Shown: piece by piece, positions 34,799 to 43,534 of the stretch | Layout of the letters: every line of letters starts with the position of its first letter | Numbering within the stretch: position 1 is the first letter of the stretch | Source of the DNA: Saccharibacillus alkalitolerans | Lineage (GTDB): Bacteria > Bacillota > Bacilli > Paenibacillales > Paenibacillaceae | Direction of reading: 5' to 3' | Assembly (NCBI RefSeq): GCF_011090185.1 | Contig: NZ_JAAFGS010000001.1 | Coordinates: 992,001-1,056,000, forward strand | Length of the DNA stretch: 64,000 nt | Translations under genes and position numbers: made by a program | The notes under the pieces: generated by a model | Databases searched by the model: none | What the model saw: only the letters and a program-made list of their open reading frames with translations | What the model was told of the DNA's origin: nothing

Positions 34799-35779
34799 AT
34801 GAGTCGACGGAAAGAAGAACGCGGCTTCGATCATCACGCCCATAACCATGGCGCCCAAGGTCATCAACACGGTCACGGCGGTCATTCCCACGCCCACGGC
34901 GCGAACAAGAAAGCGCTGAAGCTTTCCTTTTTCCTGATCGCTTCCTATATGATCGTCGAGGTCATCGGCGGACTGGCGACGAACAGCTTGGCCCTGCTGT
35001 CGGATGCCGGTCACATGCTCAGCGACGCGGCCGCGCTCGGATTCAGCCTGCTGGCCATGATCTGGGGAGAACGCCGCGCCAGCTCATCCAAAACCTACGG
35101 CTACAAGCGTCTCGAAGTGTTGGCCGCTTTTGTGAACGGATTGGCGCTGCTCGGCATCTCGCTGTATATTTTCTACGAAGCGTCCCGCCGTTTCTCCGAT
35201 CCTCCGGGCGTCATGAGTTCGGGCATGCTGACGATTGCGGTGATCGGCCTGCTCGTCAACGTGGCCGCCGCATTTATTTTGATGAAAGGCGATACGTCGG
35301 AAAATTTGAATATTCGGAGCGCCTTTCTGCACGTGATCGGCGATCTGCTCGGGTCCGTGGGAGCGATCGCCGCGGCGATTGCGATGATGGCGTTCGGATG
35401 GAACATTGCCGATCCGATCGCAAGCGTCGTCGTAGCCGTCTTGGTGCTGATCAGCGCTTACCGGATAACGCGGGATTCGGCGCATATTTTGATGGAGGGC
35501 GCGCCGGCAGGCTATGACACGGACGGAATTCGCCGGGCGCTCGCCGGCATTCCGGGCGTCCGGGGCGTGCACGATCTGCATCTCTGGTCGCTGTCGTCCG
35601 ATCTTCCGCTGCTCAGCGCGCATTTGGTGCTGGACCGCCCGGAAGACGGCGAAGCGGCGATGGACCAGGCCCGGCGTCTGCTGACGGAGCGGTTCGGCAT
35701 CGGGCATATCACGATCCAGCTCGATCCGCCCGGCGCCGTCTGCGGCGTGCGCGACGAAGCGGGACATGGAGAGCATTGA
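34799..35779 (+). CDS. czcD: Cation diffusion facilitator, zinc/cadmium exporter (CzcD-like)
   Basis: The 326-residue CDF exporter swaps cytoplasmic Zn2+ or Cd2+ for protons. The N-terminus is a His-rich metal-binding stretch (HHAHNHGAQGHQHGHGGH). Six membrane helices follow, with the metal-site residues in LLSDAGHMLSDAAALG (helix 2) and HVIGDLLGSVGA (helix 5), then a His-rich-poor loop and a C-terminal ferredoxin-like regulatory domain (about 215-310). AAAGGAG precedes ATG 34799. The operator upstream and the neighbouring sensor and ATPase place it in a zinc-efflux regulon. Confidence 0.92.
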   Translation: MSRRKEERGFDHHAHNHGAQGHQHGHGGHSHAHGANKKALKLSFFLIASYMIVEVIGGLATNSLALLSDAGHMLSDAAALGFSLLAMIWGERRASSSKTYGYKRLEVLAAFVNGLALLGISLYIFYEASRRFSDPPGVMSSGMLTIAVIGLLVNVAAAFILMKGDTSENLNIRSAFLHVIGDLLGSVGAIAAAIAMMAFGWNIADPIASVVVAVLVLISAYRITRDSAHILMEGAPAGYDTDGIRRALAGIPGVRGVHDLHLWSLSSDLPLLSAHLVLDRPEDGEAAMDQARRLLTERFGIGHITIQLDPPGAVCGVRDEAGHGEH

Positions 35780-35844
35780 AGCAAGTGTGGCCGGTCGGAA
35801 CATTCGCTTGAGCTGAGCGGATCTCCGGAAGAACAAGCGGACAG

Positions 35845-35879
35845 CAAAAAAGGAAGCCCGGATCGGGCTTCCTTTTTTC
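35845..35879. terminator. Bidirectional terminator between czcD and the ArsR-type gene
   Basis: Stem AAAAAAGGAAGCCCG (35846-35860) with its perfect complement ending in T6 (35864-35878), loop GAT. It serves czcD (+) and the convergent regulator gene (-). Confidence 0.9.
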
Positions 35880-35935
35880 ATAGAGACAAACACGCAGCGA
35901 TTTTTAGGTGGATCGAGTCCCCGCGAAGCAGCCGT

Positions 35936-36325
35936 CTAGCCGTGCTTCAAGTGCTGAAGCGTCTGGGAGAAAATCTCTTCGACATGCCGGTCGTCAAGAG
36001 AGTAGAAGACGGTTTTGCCCACTTTGCGCCGCTTTACGATGCGGGTATTGCGCAGATAACGCAGCTGATGGGAAACGGCGGACTGCGTCATATCGAGTAC
36101 GATGCACAGATCGTGCACGCAGAGTTCTTTTTGCAGCAGGGCATAAATGAGCCTTACACGCGTAGGATCGCCGAGCGCCTTGAACAGTTCGGCCATATCG
36201 ATAGCGGTGGAATCGTCCACGAAATTTTCCTTGATCCGGACCAGCGTGTCTCGGGGAGCCGCGCTGTCCGCGCCGTCGTGGCCGCATTCGTCCGTCATGT
36301 CCTCGCGTAGCGCTTCCTGTGTCAC
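35936..36325 (-). CDS. czrA: ArsR/SmtB-family zinc-sensing repressor (CzrA-like)
   Basis: The 129-residue winged-helix repressor starts at GTG 36325 behind AAGGTGA. The DNA-reading helix is in MTQSAVSHQLRYLRNTRIV. The C-terminal helix carries D-x-H-x10-H-x2-H (DRHV ... QHLKH), exactly the spacing of the alpha-5 Zn site of S. aureus CzrA (Asp84, His86, His97, His100). An additional ELCVHDLC offers two Cys near the alpha-3 site used by CadC/SmtB. Zinc binding would release it from the operators before czcD and the P1B-ATPase gene. A TATAAT (36364-36359) serves its own promoter. Confidence 0.9.
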   Translation of the reverse strand: MTQEALREDMTDECGHDGADSAAPRDTLVRIKENFVDDSTAIDMAELFKALGDPTRVRLIYALLQKELCVHDLCIVLDMTQSAVSHQLRYLRNTRIVKRRKVGKTVFYSLDDRHVEEIFSQTLQHLKHG

Positions 36326-36411
36326 GCTTCATCACCTTCCCGTATGCGTCGTGTTTCCATTATAACAAAAATCGTTGGGATTACGAATAGGCTTTTTTTT
36401 CGCCGGAAATT

Positions 36412-36474
36412 TTGACTTGGCTCATCGGCGGAGCTATAATCGAAATAACACATGAACATATGCTCATATATAAT
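36412..36474 (+). promoter_or_regulatory. Promoter and CzrA-type operator of the P1B-ATPase gene
   Basis: TTGACT (36412-36417) and TATAAT (36435-36440) are 17 bases apart. The operator (about 36450-36472) has the core ATGAACATATGCTCAT, differing from the czcD operator only in the two central bases, and sits over the expected transcription start. Confidence 0.75.
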
Positions 36475-36549
36475 TCGTAATCTTTTTGAATAGCTTTTCG
36501 GACAAGGTGAACAAAGAAAGAGAACGCAGATCGACCGGGAGGGATCATC

Positions 36550-38841
36550 ATGGGAACGGCTGCAGGCACGGTAAAGCGCGAATGGGTACTGGAAGGATTG
36601 GACTGCGCCAACTGCGCGATGAAGATCGAAAACAGCGTGCAGAAGATGGAAGGCGTATCGGACTGTTCGCTGAACTTCGTCAACAAAACGCTGACTTTCA
36701 TAAGCGACCCGGATCGCGAGGAAGAAGTGGCCTCCAAGGCCGCGGGCACGATCAAAAAGTTGGAACCCCATGTGCGAATTACGGTCAAGGGCACGCGGCA
36801 GCAGATCGACGCTTCGGGTCGCCTTGCGCCGCAGCCGTCTCCCGGTTCGCCGACGGTAACGGACATAGCCGTCCTTCAGGCGGACTCTCCAGGGGAGCAT
36901 ACGCATGAGCATTCGGGACACGGACATTCGCACGAGCACGAAGGCGGCCAGAAGACGCTCATCGGCAGACTGGCGGCTGGCGCCGCATTGATGGCGGGCG
37001 CGCTGCTGCTTCCGCTTGGCGGAGGATGGGAGCTCGGATTGTTCCTGACGGCCTATCTGATCGTCGGCGGCGACGTTCTTCTGCAGGCGGTCCGGAACCT
37101 ATTCCGCGGGCAGGTGTTCGACGAGTATTTTCTGATGTCCGTGGCGACGGTCGGCGCTTTTGCGGTCGGACAGTATCCGGAGGGAGTCGCGGTCATGCTG
37201 TTCTACCAGGTCGGCGAGCTGTTTCAAAGCCTGGCGGTCAACCGGTCGCGCAAATCGATCACTTCGCTCCTTAACATTCGCCCCGATTACGCCAACTTGA
37301 AAGCGGACGGCGGCGTGAAACGGGTCAGACCCGAAGCGGTCGCGGTCGGCGCGCATATCGTGGTCCGTCCCGGAGAGAAAGTGCCGCTTGACGGACGGAT
37401 CGTCGAAGGTTCCTCGCTCGTCGACACTTCCGCGTTGACGGGCGAATCCGTGCCGCGCGGCGTGAAGACGGGGGATGACGTGCTCGGCGGATTCATTAAC
37501 AAAAACGGCGTGCTGACCGTGGAAGTCACGCGGACGTTCGGCGAATCGTCGGTCGCCAAAATACTGGAACTGGTCGAAAACGCCTCGGGACGCAAAGCGC
37601 CTACAGAGACGTTCATCAACAAGTTTGCGCGCCGCTATACGCCGATCGTCGTCGTCACGGCGCTGCTGCTGGCCGTGCTGCCTCCGCTGATCGTGCCCGG
37701 CGCGGAATTCTCCGACTGGATTTACCGGGCGCTGATCTTCCTCGTCATCTCCTGTCCGTGCGCGCTCGTCGTCTCCATTCCGCTCGGCTTTTTCGGAGGA
37801 ATCGGCGCGGCGTCCAAGCAGGGAATTCTTGTAAAAGGCGGGAACTATCTCGAAGCGCTGAATCAGGTAGGGGTCGTCGTATTCGACAAGACCGGCACGC
37901 TCACCCGGGGCAGCTTCCAGGTGACCGAAGTGCACGCGGCGGACGGCTTCGAGCGCCAGGAGCTGCTGGAAACGGCCGCTTATGCCGAGCTGCATTCGGG
38001 CCATCCGATCGCGGATTCGATCCGCGAAGCGTTCGGCCGCAGGCTCGACGGGGCGAGAATCGGCGATTATGAAGAAGTGTCCGGGCACGGCATTCGCGCC
38101 GAATTGGACGGCCGCGCCGTACTGGCCGGAAACGCCAAGCTGATGCGTGCCGAGGGAATCGCTTTCGCCGAAGCGGCGGATGCCGGCACCGTCGTGCATG
38201 TCGCCGTGGACGGACGCTGGGCCGGCCGCATCGTGATCGCCGACGAGATCAAGGAAGACTCCGGCGAAGCGATTCGCGGCCTGAAGAACCTCGGCATCCG
38301 CAAAACGGTCATGCTGACCGGCGACGCGAAAAGCGTGGGCGAGGAAGTCGGAAGACGGCTGGGCATCGACGAAGTCCATGCCGAGCTGCTGCCGGAGAAT
38401 AAGGTGGAAGAGATCGAGAAGCTGGATCGCGCGAAAAGGCCGAAAGAGAAAATATTGTTCGTGGGCGACGGCATTAACGATACGCCGGTGCTGGCAAGGG
38501 CCGATATCGGCGCAGCGATGGGCGGACTGGGTTCCGATGCCGCCATCGAAGCCGCCGACGTCGTCATCATGACCGACGAGCCGTCGAAGCTGGTCACGGC
38601 GATTGGCATCGCCAGACGGACGAGACGGATCGTATGGCAGAACATCGTTTTCGCGCTCGGAGTCAAAGCGGTGTTCCTGATCCTCGGCGCTTTCGGCATC
38701 GCGACCATGTGGGAAGCGGTGTTCTCGGACGTCGGCGTCACCCTGATCGCGGTGTTGAACGCCATGCGGGTGCTTCGAACGGGAAGCGGAGCTTCCGCGG
38801 CAGAAGAGGTCGGCACGGTCCGATCGGCCGAAGCGCGGTAA
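36550..38841 (+). CDS. cadA: Zinc/cadmium/lead-exporting P1B-type ATPase (CadA/ZntA-like)
   Basis: The 763-residue pump exports Zn2+, Cd2+ or Pb2+ using ATP. It has an N-terminal HMA domain with EGLDCANCAMKIE (metal-binding Cys pair), a His-rich linker (EHTHEHSGHGHSHEHEG, about 117-135), eight membrane helices with the CPC motif in VISCPCALVVSIPLGF, the actuator TGE (ALTGESVPRG), phosphorylation site DKTGTLTRG, the P1B motif LHSGHPIADS and the hinge VGDGINDTPVLARADIGAAMG. CPC with the His-rich linker fits subgroup P1B-2. The operator and neighbours confirm zinc/cadmium detoxification. Confidence 0.95.
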   Translation: MGTAAGTVKREWVLEGLDCANCAMKIENSVQKMEGVSDCSLNFVNKTLTFISDPDREEEVASKAAGTIKKLEPHVRITVKGTRQQIDASGRLAPQPSPGSPTVTDIAVLQADSPGEHTHEHSGHGHSHEHEGGQKTLIGRLAAGAALMAGALLLPLGGGWELGLFLTAYLIVGGDVLLQAVRNLFRGQVFDEYFLMSVATVGAFAVGQYPEGVAVMLFYQVGELFQSLAVNRSRKSITSLLNIRPDYANLKADGGVKRVRPEAVAVGAHIVVRPGEKVPLDGRIVEGSSLVDTSALTGESVPRGVKTGDDVLGGFINKNGVLTVEVTRTFGESSVAKILELVENASGRKAPTETFINKFARRYTPIVVVTALLLAVLPPLIVPGAEFSDWIYRALIFLVISCPCALVVSIPLGFFGGIGAASKQGILVKGGNYLEALNQVGVVVFDKTGTLTRGSFQVTEVHAADGFERQELLETAAYAELHSGHPIADSIREAFGRRLDGARIGDYEEVSGHGIRAELDGRAVLAGNAKLMRAEGIAFAEAADAGTVVHVAVDGRWAGRIVIADEIKEDSGEAIRGLKNLGIRKTVMLTGDAKSVGEEVGRRLGIDEVHAELLPENKVEEIEKLDRAKRPKEKILFVGDGINDTPVLARADIGAAMGGLGSDAAIEAADVVIMTDEPSKLVTAIGIARRTRRIVWQNIVFALGVKAVFLILGAFGIATMWEAVFSDVGVTLIAVLNAMRVLRTGSGASAAEEVGTVRSAEAR

Positions 38842-38889
38842 GCGGCGAAGTCGCACCGATGCCGAAAAAACAGAATCGCAGCCGCATCG

Positions 38890-38914
38890 AACCGCCGAAA
38901 GGCGGTTCTTTTTT
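38890..38914 (+). terminator. Intrinsic terminator of the P1B-ATPase gene
   Basis: AACCGCC-GAAA-GGCGGTT (38890-38907) followed by CTTTTTT. It lies 48 bases after the stop. Confidence 0.85.
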
Positions 38915-39105
38915 GCGTTCGCAGGTCAGCGGCTGGATTTCGAGCGAGCATACCGTTAAACTATCCATAACGTGCTCGAAGAGGGAAAGCTTGGATTCTC
39001 TTCCGCGATATTTTCCGCGGTAGCGATACTTTCTCCCGTCGTACCGCGTTTATAGGCATAAAGCCTTTCCTGGAACCGCTTTAATCCGTCATGGGGGTGA
39101 AAAAG

Positions 39106-39423
39106 ATGCTACAACCGTACTGCGCTTACCATCCCGAGCGGGAAGCCCGCCATCAGTGTACCCGCTGCGGAAGAATGATTTGCGACGAATGTTACGACCC
39201 GGAATCGAAGACCTGCAGATTTGCCGACTGTCATATCAAAGACTCGGCCGGAGCCGGGGGGAGGGCGGAAGAGAGAGGAACGCAGCACCGGAACAGGCCG
39301 AATCAAGGCGATTGGTCCGCGAACACCGGCTGCCGGATCGTCGTCGCCATTTTCGCGATCATCGGCGGATTGTTTCTGCTGCTGCTTGCCATCTGCGGCG
39401 GGATGATCTTTTTGAATTACTGA
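39106..39423 (+). CDS. B-box-type zinc-finger membrane protein
   Basis: The 105-residue protein has a GGGGGTGA site 5 bases before ATG 39106. The N-terminus YCAYHPEREARHQCTRCGRM, then ICDECYDPESKTCRFADCH, gives a Cys/His ladder like B-box or RING-type zinc ribbons seen in bacterial membrane proteins. A polar linker and one membrane helix (IVVAIFAIIGGLFLLLLAI) end the protein, so the zinc domain faces the cytoplasm or is tethered to the membrane. It lies 26 bases before the Lgt-like gene, suggesting a common operon. The function is unknown; a scaffold role for the two downstream enzymes is only a guess. Confidence 0.72.
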   Translation: MLQPYCAYHPEREARHQCTRCGRMICDECYDPESKTCRFADCHIKDSAGAGGRAEERGTQHRNRPNQGDWSANTGCRIVVAIFAIIGGLFLLLLAICGGMIFLNY

Positions 39424-39449
39424 CCTGAATGCGCGAAAGGAGGCCAAGC

Positions 39450-40244
39450 GTGGAATTTCCCGTCTATATCCCGCTCGGACCGTGGAGGATTCATCCGCAC
39501 GTACTGTTCGAGACGCTTTCTTATTTTATCGGGTTCAGGGTCTATCTGTGGACGCGAAGATCGAGCGGAATGCCGAAGCTGACCAGTCTGCAGATTTTGG
39601 CGGGCACCATTCTGGGCGCGGCGCTCGGAGCCAAGCTGCTGTACTGGCTGGAAGACCCCGCCGCCACTTGGGAGCAGCTGAGCCGGGGACACTTTCTCTG
39701 GGGAGGCAAAACGATCGTGGGCGGACTGCTCGGCGGCCTGATCGGGGTCGAATTGTCCAAAAAATTGGCGGGATGGAAGCCGTCGACCGGCGATGATTTC
39801 GTCTATCCGCTCATTGTCGGAATGGTGCTCGGCCGAATCGGCTGCTTCCTGACCGGTCTGGAAGATCATACATACGGCGTCGCGACGAACTGGATCACCG
39901 GCGTCGATTTCGGCGACGGCGTTTCGCGCCATCCGGCCCAGCTGTACGAGATCGCCTTTTTGCTGGGACTCGGCCTGCTGCTGTTTCCGCTCTACCGAAA
40001 AAGCCGGGATCCCGCCTCCGCCGAAACGGGGTACGTGCAGGGACGGATGTTTCAATGGTTCATGGCCGGATATCTGGCTTTCCGTTTTGTTATCGAGTTT
40101 ATCAAACCGACTCCCCATCCGTACCTGGGACTGAACAATATTCAGCTCGCCTGCATCGCCGGATTGATTTACTACGCATGGCTGATGACCCGGCGCGGAA
40201 AGCGCGAGGCCGAGCCTGCCGCGGAAGCGGCGCATGCCGGCTGA
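39450..40244 (+). CDS. Divergent Lgt-like (prolipoprotein diacylglyceryl transferase family) membrane enzyme
   Basis: GTG 39450 follows AAAGGAGG. The 264-residue protein has about seven membrane helices and the Lgt layout: start FPVYIPLGPWRIHPHVLFE, GRIGCFLTG where Lgt has GRxGNF, SRHPAQLYEI, and YLAFRFVIEFIKP, matching the conserved RHPSQLYE and Arg/Glu helix. True Lgt moves diacylglycerol from phosphatidylglycerol to a lipoprotein Cys. Here the essential His of the HGG motif is Val (KTIVGGLLGG) and the signature Asn is Cys, so it may act on another lipid or group. It is followed 57 bases later by the Tes-like gene. It is unlikely to be the housekeeping lgt. Confidence 0.8.
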   Translation: MEFPVYIPLGPWRIHPHVLFETLSYFIGFRVYLWTRRSSGMPKLTSLQILAGTILGAALGAKLLYWLEDPAATWEQLSRGHFLWGGKTIVGGLLGGLIGVELSKKLAGWKPSTGDDFVYPLIVGMVLGRIGCFLTGLEDHTYGVATNWITGVDFGDGVSRHPAQLYEIAFLLGLGLLLFPLYRKSRDPASAETGYVQGRMFQWFMAGYLAFRFVIEFIKPTPHPYLGLNNIQLACIAGLIYYAWLMTRRGKREAEPAAEAAHAG

Positions 40245-40301
40245 ACGCGCGTTTTCCTCGGAGCCCGTTTGCCTACTTTTGTGAAAAGGAGCGTCATTCG
40301 C

Positions 40302-41729
40302 ATGCCCAATCGCCCTTACTTGTACCATGAATTGACCAACAGCATCTGCTCGACGTGCTACCGCAAAGTCGAAGCCAAGATCATCGAGGAAAACGGCCGG
40401 ATGTACATGGTCAAACGCTGCCTGGTGCACGGGCCCGAAAAGGTGCTGATCTCGACCGACGTCGATTATTACAAAAAAACGCGCGAGTTCGTCAAAGCGT
40501 CCGAGATGCCGCTGAAGTGGAACACGCCGATCAAATACGGCTGTCCCTACGACTGCGGCCTCTGTCCGGACCACGAACAGCACAGCTGCCTGACGCTGCT
40601 GGAAGTGACGGACCACTGCAACATGAAGTGCCCGATCTGCTTCGCGGAATCTTCGCCGCAGCGGACGACGCACCGCTCGCTCGAACAGATCGAATTCATG
40701 CTGGATCGGATCATCGAAAACGAAGGCGAAGCCGACATCGTGCAGATCAGCGGCGGGGAGCCGACGACCCATCCGCAGTTTTTCGAAATTCTCGATCTGT
40801 GCCGCGAACGGCCGATCAAGCATATCATGGTCAATACGAACGGCGTGCGCATCGCGCAAGACCGGGCCTTTACGGAGCGGCTTGCTTCGTACATGCCGGG
40901 CTTCGAAATCTATCTGCAGTTCGACAGCTTCGAGCCTCACGTGCTGAAGGAACTGCGCGGCGCCGACGTGCGCCGCATCCGCGAAGACGCCATTCGGCAT
41001 CTGAACGAATTCAATCTGTCCACGACGCTGGTCGTGACGCTGAAAAAGGGCTTGAACGACTCGGAGGTCGGAAAAATCATTCAATACGGGCTGCAGCAGC
41101 GCGCGGTGCGAGGCGTGACGATTCAGCCGATTCAGGCGGCGGGCCGCCTGCAGGGATACGACCCGGCGACCGACCGGCTGACGGTAAGCGAGGTACGGCA
41201 GATGATCATCGACCAATCGGGCGTATTCGAGCCGGACGACATTCTGCCCGTTCCCTGCCATCCCGACTGTCTGGCGATGGGCTACGCGCTCAAGCTCGGG
41301 GGAGAAGTGCTGCCGCTGACCCGGATGATCGACAAAGAAACGCTGCTGGAAGGGGACAGCAACACGATCGTGTTCGAACATGATCCCGTCGTGAAAGGCA
41401 AGCTGTTCGAGCTGCTGTCGACGGGCCACTCCCCGGTCTCCTCGGCGCTGTCGCTCAAAAGCCTGCTCTGCTGCCTGCCGCTCGCGGCGGTGCCGGAAGA
41501 GATCGTGTACGATAACGTGTTCCGGATCATTATCATGCAGTTCCTCGACGCGTACAATTTCGACGTGCGTTCGGTGAAGAAATCGTGCGTGCATATCGCG
41601 CATCCCGACGGCCGGATCATTCCTTTCGACACGTACAACATGTTTTACCGGGACGATAAGGAGAAGCTGCTGGAGGAGAGAAAAGCGGAAATCGCGACGG
41701 CTTGGGATACCGCGCCGGGCTGCCGCTGA
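40302..41729 (+). CDS. Radical SAM protein of the tetraether-lipid synthase (Tes/MJ0619) type
   Basis: The 475-residue protein has three iron-binding regions. The N-terminus ICSTCYRKV ... MVKRCLVHG is a rubredoxin-like Cys set; GCPYDCGLCPDHEQHSCL is a Cys-rich insert; CNMKCPICFAESSP is the radical SAM CxxxCxxC motif, followed by ISGGEPTTHP (SAM binding). A C-terminal domain adds further Cys residues (CHPDC, CC). This layout matches archaeal Tes, which joins isoprenoid chains through sp3 C-C bonds, and bacterial relatives proposed to build membrane-spanning lipids. The Lgt-like gene upstream supports a lipid substrate. Family call is strong; reaction is inferred. Confidence 0.82.
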   Translation: MPNRPYLYHELTNSICSTCYRKVEAKIIEENGRMYMVKRCLVHGPEKVLISTDVDYYKKTREFVKASEMPLKWNTPIKYGCPYDCGLCPDHEQHSCLTLLEVTDHCNMKCPICFAESSPQRTTHRSLEQIEFMLDRIIENEGEADIVQISGGEPTTHPQFFEILDLCRERPIKHIMVNTNGVRIAQDRAFTERLASYMPGFEIYLQFDSFEPHVLKELRGADVRRIREDAIRHLNEFNLSTTLVVTLKKGLNDSEVGKIIQYGLQQRAVRGVTIQPIQAAGRLQGYDPATDRLTVSEVRQMIIDQSGVFEPDDILPVPCHPDCLAMGYALKLGGEVLPLTRMIDKETLLEGDSNTIVFEHDPVVKGKLFELLSTGHSPVSSALSLKSLLCCLPLAAVPEEIVYDNVFRIIIMQFLDAYNFDVRSVKKSCVHIAHPDGRIIPFDTYNMFYRDDKEKLLEERKAEIATAWDTAPGCR

Positions 41730-41810
41730 GTCCGGCGCGCGTCCGGGAGGAGCGCTTCGGGAGAACGGAGGGCGGATCGACCGCTGCGCTTCCGTCCCGC
41801 GCGGAATGCA

Positions 41811-41846
41811 CGAAAAAGCCGGCTCGTTAGCGAGCCGGCTTTTTCG
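41811..41846. terminator. Bidirectional terminator after the radical SAM gene
   Basis: A perfect 16-bp stem, arm CGAAAAAGCCGGCTCG (41811-41826), loop TTAG, with T5 on each strand. It lies between the radical SAM gene (+) and mgtE (-). Confidence 0.92.
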
Positions 41847-41886
41847 GCGGTTCGACGTTTCGTCGCGGGGAACCCTGCGTCAAAGC

Positions 41887-43263
41887 TTACAGCATGCCGA
41901 GAAAGCGGCTGGCGATGCCGAAATAAATGAACAGCGAGAGAATGTCGTTGAGCGTCGTGATCAGGGGACCGGAAGCGACGGCCGGGTCGACCTTGAATCG
42001 GCTCAAAACGAGCGGAATGCAGGTACCCGTCAGCGTGCCGATAATGAGCGTGGCCAGCAGCGATACGCCGATAATTCCGCCGAGCAGCAGGCTGCCCTGC
42101 CAAAAATACGCGATCACGGTAATGAGCAGGCCGCAGGAGACGCCGATCATAAGGCCGACAAGCAGCTCGCGGCGCAGCAGCTTCCAGACCGTGGAGGCGG
42201 TCAGCTTGCGTCCGTTCAAGCCGCGGACGACGACGGCCAGCGATTGGGTGCCGGTGTTGCCCGTCATGCCGGCGATCATCGGCATGAAGAAGGCCAGCGC
42301 GACGATCTGCTTCAACGTGTCTTCGAAGTAATCGACGATACTGCCCGAGACCAGACCGATGAACAGCAGCAGAATCAACCAGGGAAGCCGCCGCCTTACC
42401 GCGATCAGCGGCGGCGTATCGAAGTCGATATCTTTGCCGCCGCCGCCCATCTTGGCGACGTCCTCGTCGGCTTCGGACACGACAATGTCAAGAATGTCGT
42501 CGACCGTAATGATGCCGCATAATCTCGATTCTTCGTCAATGACGGGAAGGGCGAGAAGTTCATAACGCTGAATCAAGCGGGCGGCTTCTTCTTGATCCAT
42601 CGCGACCGTGGCGAAGACGACGCGTTTTTTCATCAGCGTTTCGATTTTTTGATCGTCCTCGGCAAAAAACAAATCATGGTAAGAGACGACGCCCGCCAAT
42701 TTGCGGTTTCCGTCGACGACGTACAGATAACCGATCGTATCGGACATGGAAGCCGAACGGCGAATGTGCTCGACCGCCTCCCGCGCCGTATCGTCGGCCG
42801 AGAGCGAAATAAAGCGGTCCGTCATGAGGCGGCCCGCGCTTTCCGGCGGATAACCGAGCAGCGTGCGCAGCGCGGACGAATCGCTCAGATGCATGTACGA
42901 CAGCAGCTCTTCGCGCTTTCCGGGCGGCAGATCGTGCAGGAATCGAGCCAGATCTGAATCTTCCATATGCCGCATGACGTCAATGGAGCGGTCGGGTCCC
43001 AGGTTCTCGAAAATTCCGGCCTGTTCGCGGTTGGTCATCGTTTCGGCCATGTCGGCAAGCTGCTGCGTGTGCAGCCGAATCAGGAAATGGCTCCGCTCTT
43101 CCGGAGCGAGCTCCCGATAAATTTGCGACAGATCGTAAGGGTGCAGATCGCGGGTGAAAGGCTGAAACTCCGAGAAGTCCTGCCGTTCGAGCAGGCGGCG
43201 AACTTCTTCGGCCAACTGTTCGACATACCGTTCTTCCGGGGTTTGATGAATTTTGGGCGGCAT
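41887..43263 (-). CDS. mgtE: Magnesium transporter MgtE
   Basis: The 458-residue channel has an N-terminal superhelical domain (about 10-135), two CBS domains (about 140-265, FISLSADDTAREAVEHI and LALPVIDEESRLCGIITVDD) that sense Mg2+, a plug helix, and five membrane helices with the pore motif GMTGNTGTQSLAVVVRGL. It admits Mg2+ when internal Mg2+ is low. AAGGAGG precedes the start. The 176-base leader lacks M-box riboswitch motifs, so transcriptional Mg2+ control of that type is not apparent. Confidence 0.94.
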   Translation of the reverse strand: MPPKIHQTPEERYVEQLAEEVRRLLERQDFSEFQPFTRDLHPYDLSQIYRELAPEERSHFLIRLHTQQLADMAETMTNREQAGIFENLGPDRSIDVMRHMEDSDLARFLHDLPPGKREELLSYMHLSDSSALRTLLGYPPESAGRLMTDRFISLSADDTAREAVEHIRRSASMSDTIGYLYVVDGNRKLAGVVSYHDLFFAEDDQKIETLMKKRVVFATVAMDQEEAARLIQRYELLALPVIDEESRLCGIITVDDILDIVVSEADEDVAKMGGGGKDIDFDTPPLIAVRRRLPWLILLLFIGLVSGSIVDYFEDTLKQIVALAFFMPMIAGMTGNTGTQSLAVVVRGLNGRKLTASTVWKLLRRELLVGLMIGVSCGLLITVIAYFWQGSLLLGGIIGVSLLATLIIGTLTGTCIPLVLSRFKVDPAVASGPLITTLNDILSLFIYFGIASRFLGML

Positions 43264-43440
43264 ACGTACCTCCTTGTGAATCCGTAAATTCTCGATTGCT
43301 CACTCTTTAACTGTAAACTTTTCGGCATCGGACAAAACTTTTTCTTGCCTCAAGGAAGTCATCGCCGCGAACGGCGCTTTGCTGAGCGCAGACTGAACGC
43401 TGCCGCACCCCTCCGACGCGGACGATCCCAACCCTAACAA

Positions 43441-43483
43441 GAAAAAGCTGCGCGTATGCCCCGGGGCATCGCGCAGCTTTTTC
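43441..43483. terminator. Terminator between the MFS gene and mgtE
   Basis: Stem GAAAAAGCTGCGCG (43441-43454) with GCGCAGCTTTTTC, and an inner ATGCCCC/GGGGCAT helix. On the minus strand it follows the MFS gene by 52 bases. Confidence 0.85.
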
Positions 43484-43534
43484 GGCGTGCAAAAATTTCG
43501 CGAAAATCGAACTCCCTAGCCGCCGACCCGCGAA

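Noticed and set aside
43264-43440. Possible Mg2+ riboswitch (M-box) ahead of mgtE
   Set aside because: The leader begins CTTGTTAGGG on the minus strand, like an M-box, but the following conserved blocks (GAGGCTCCT, GCTGCTGCC, GACGCCAATGGG) are absent.
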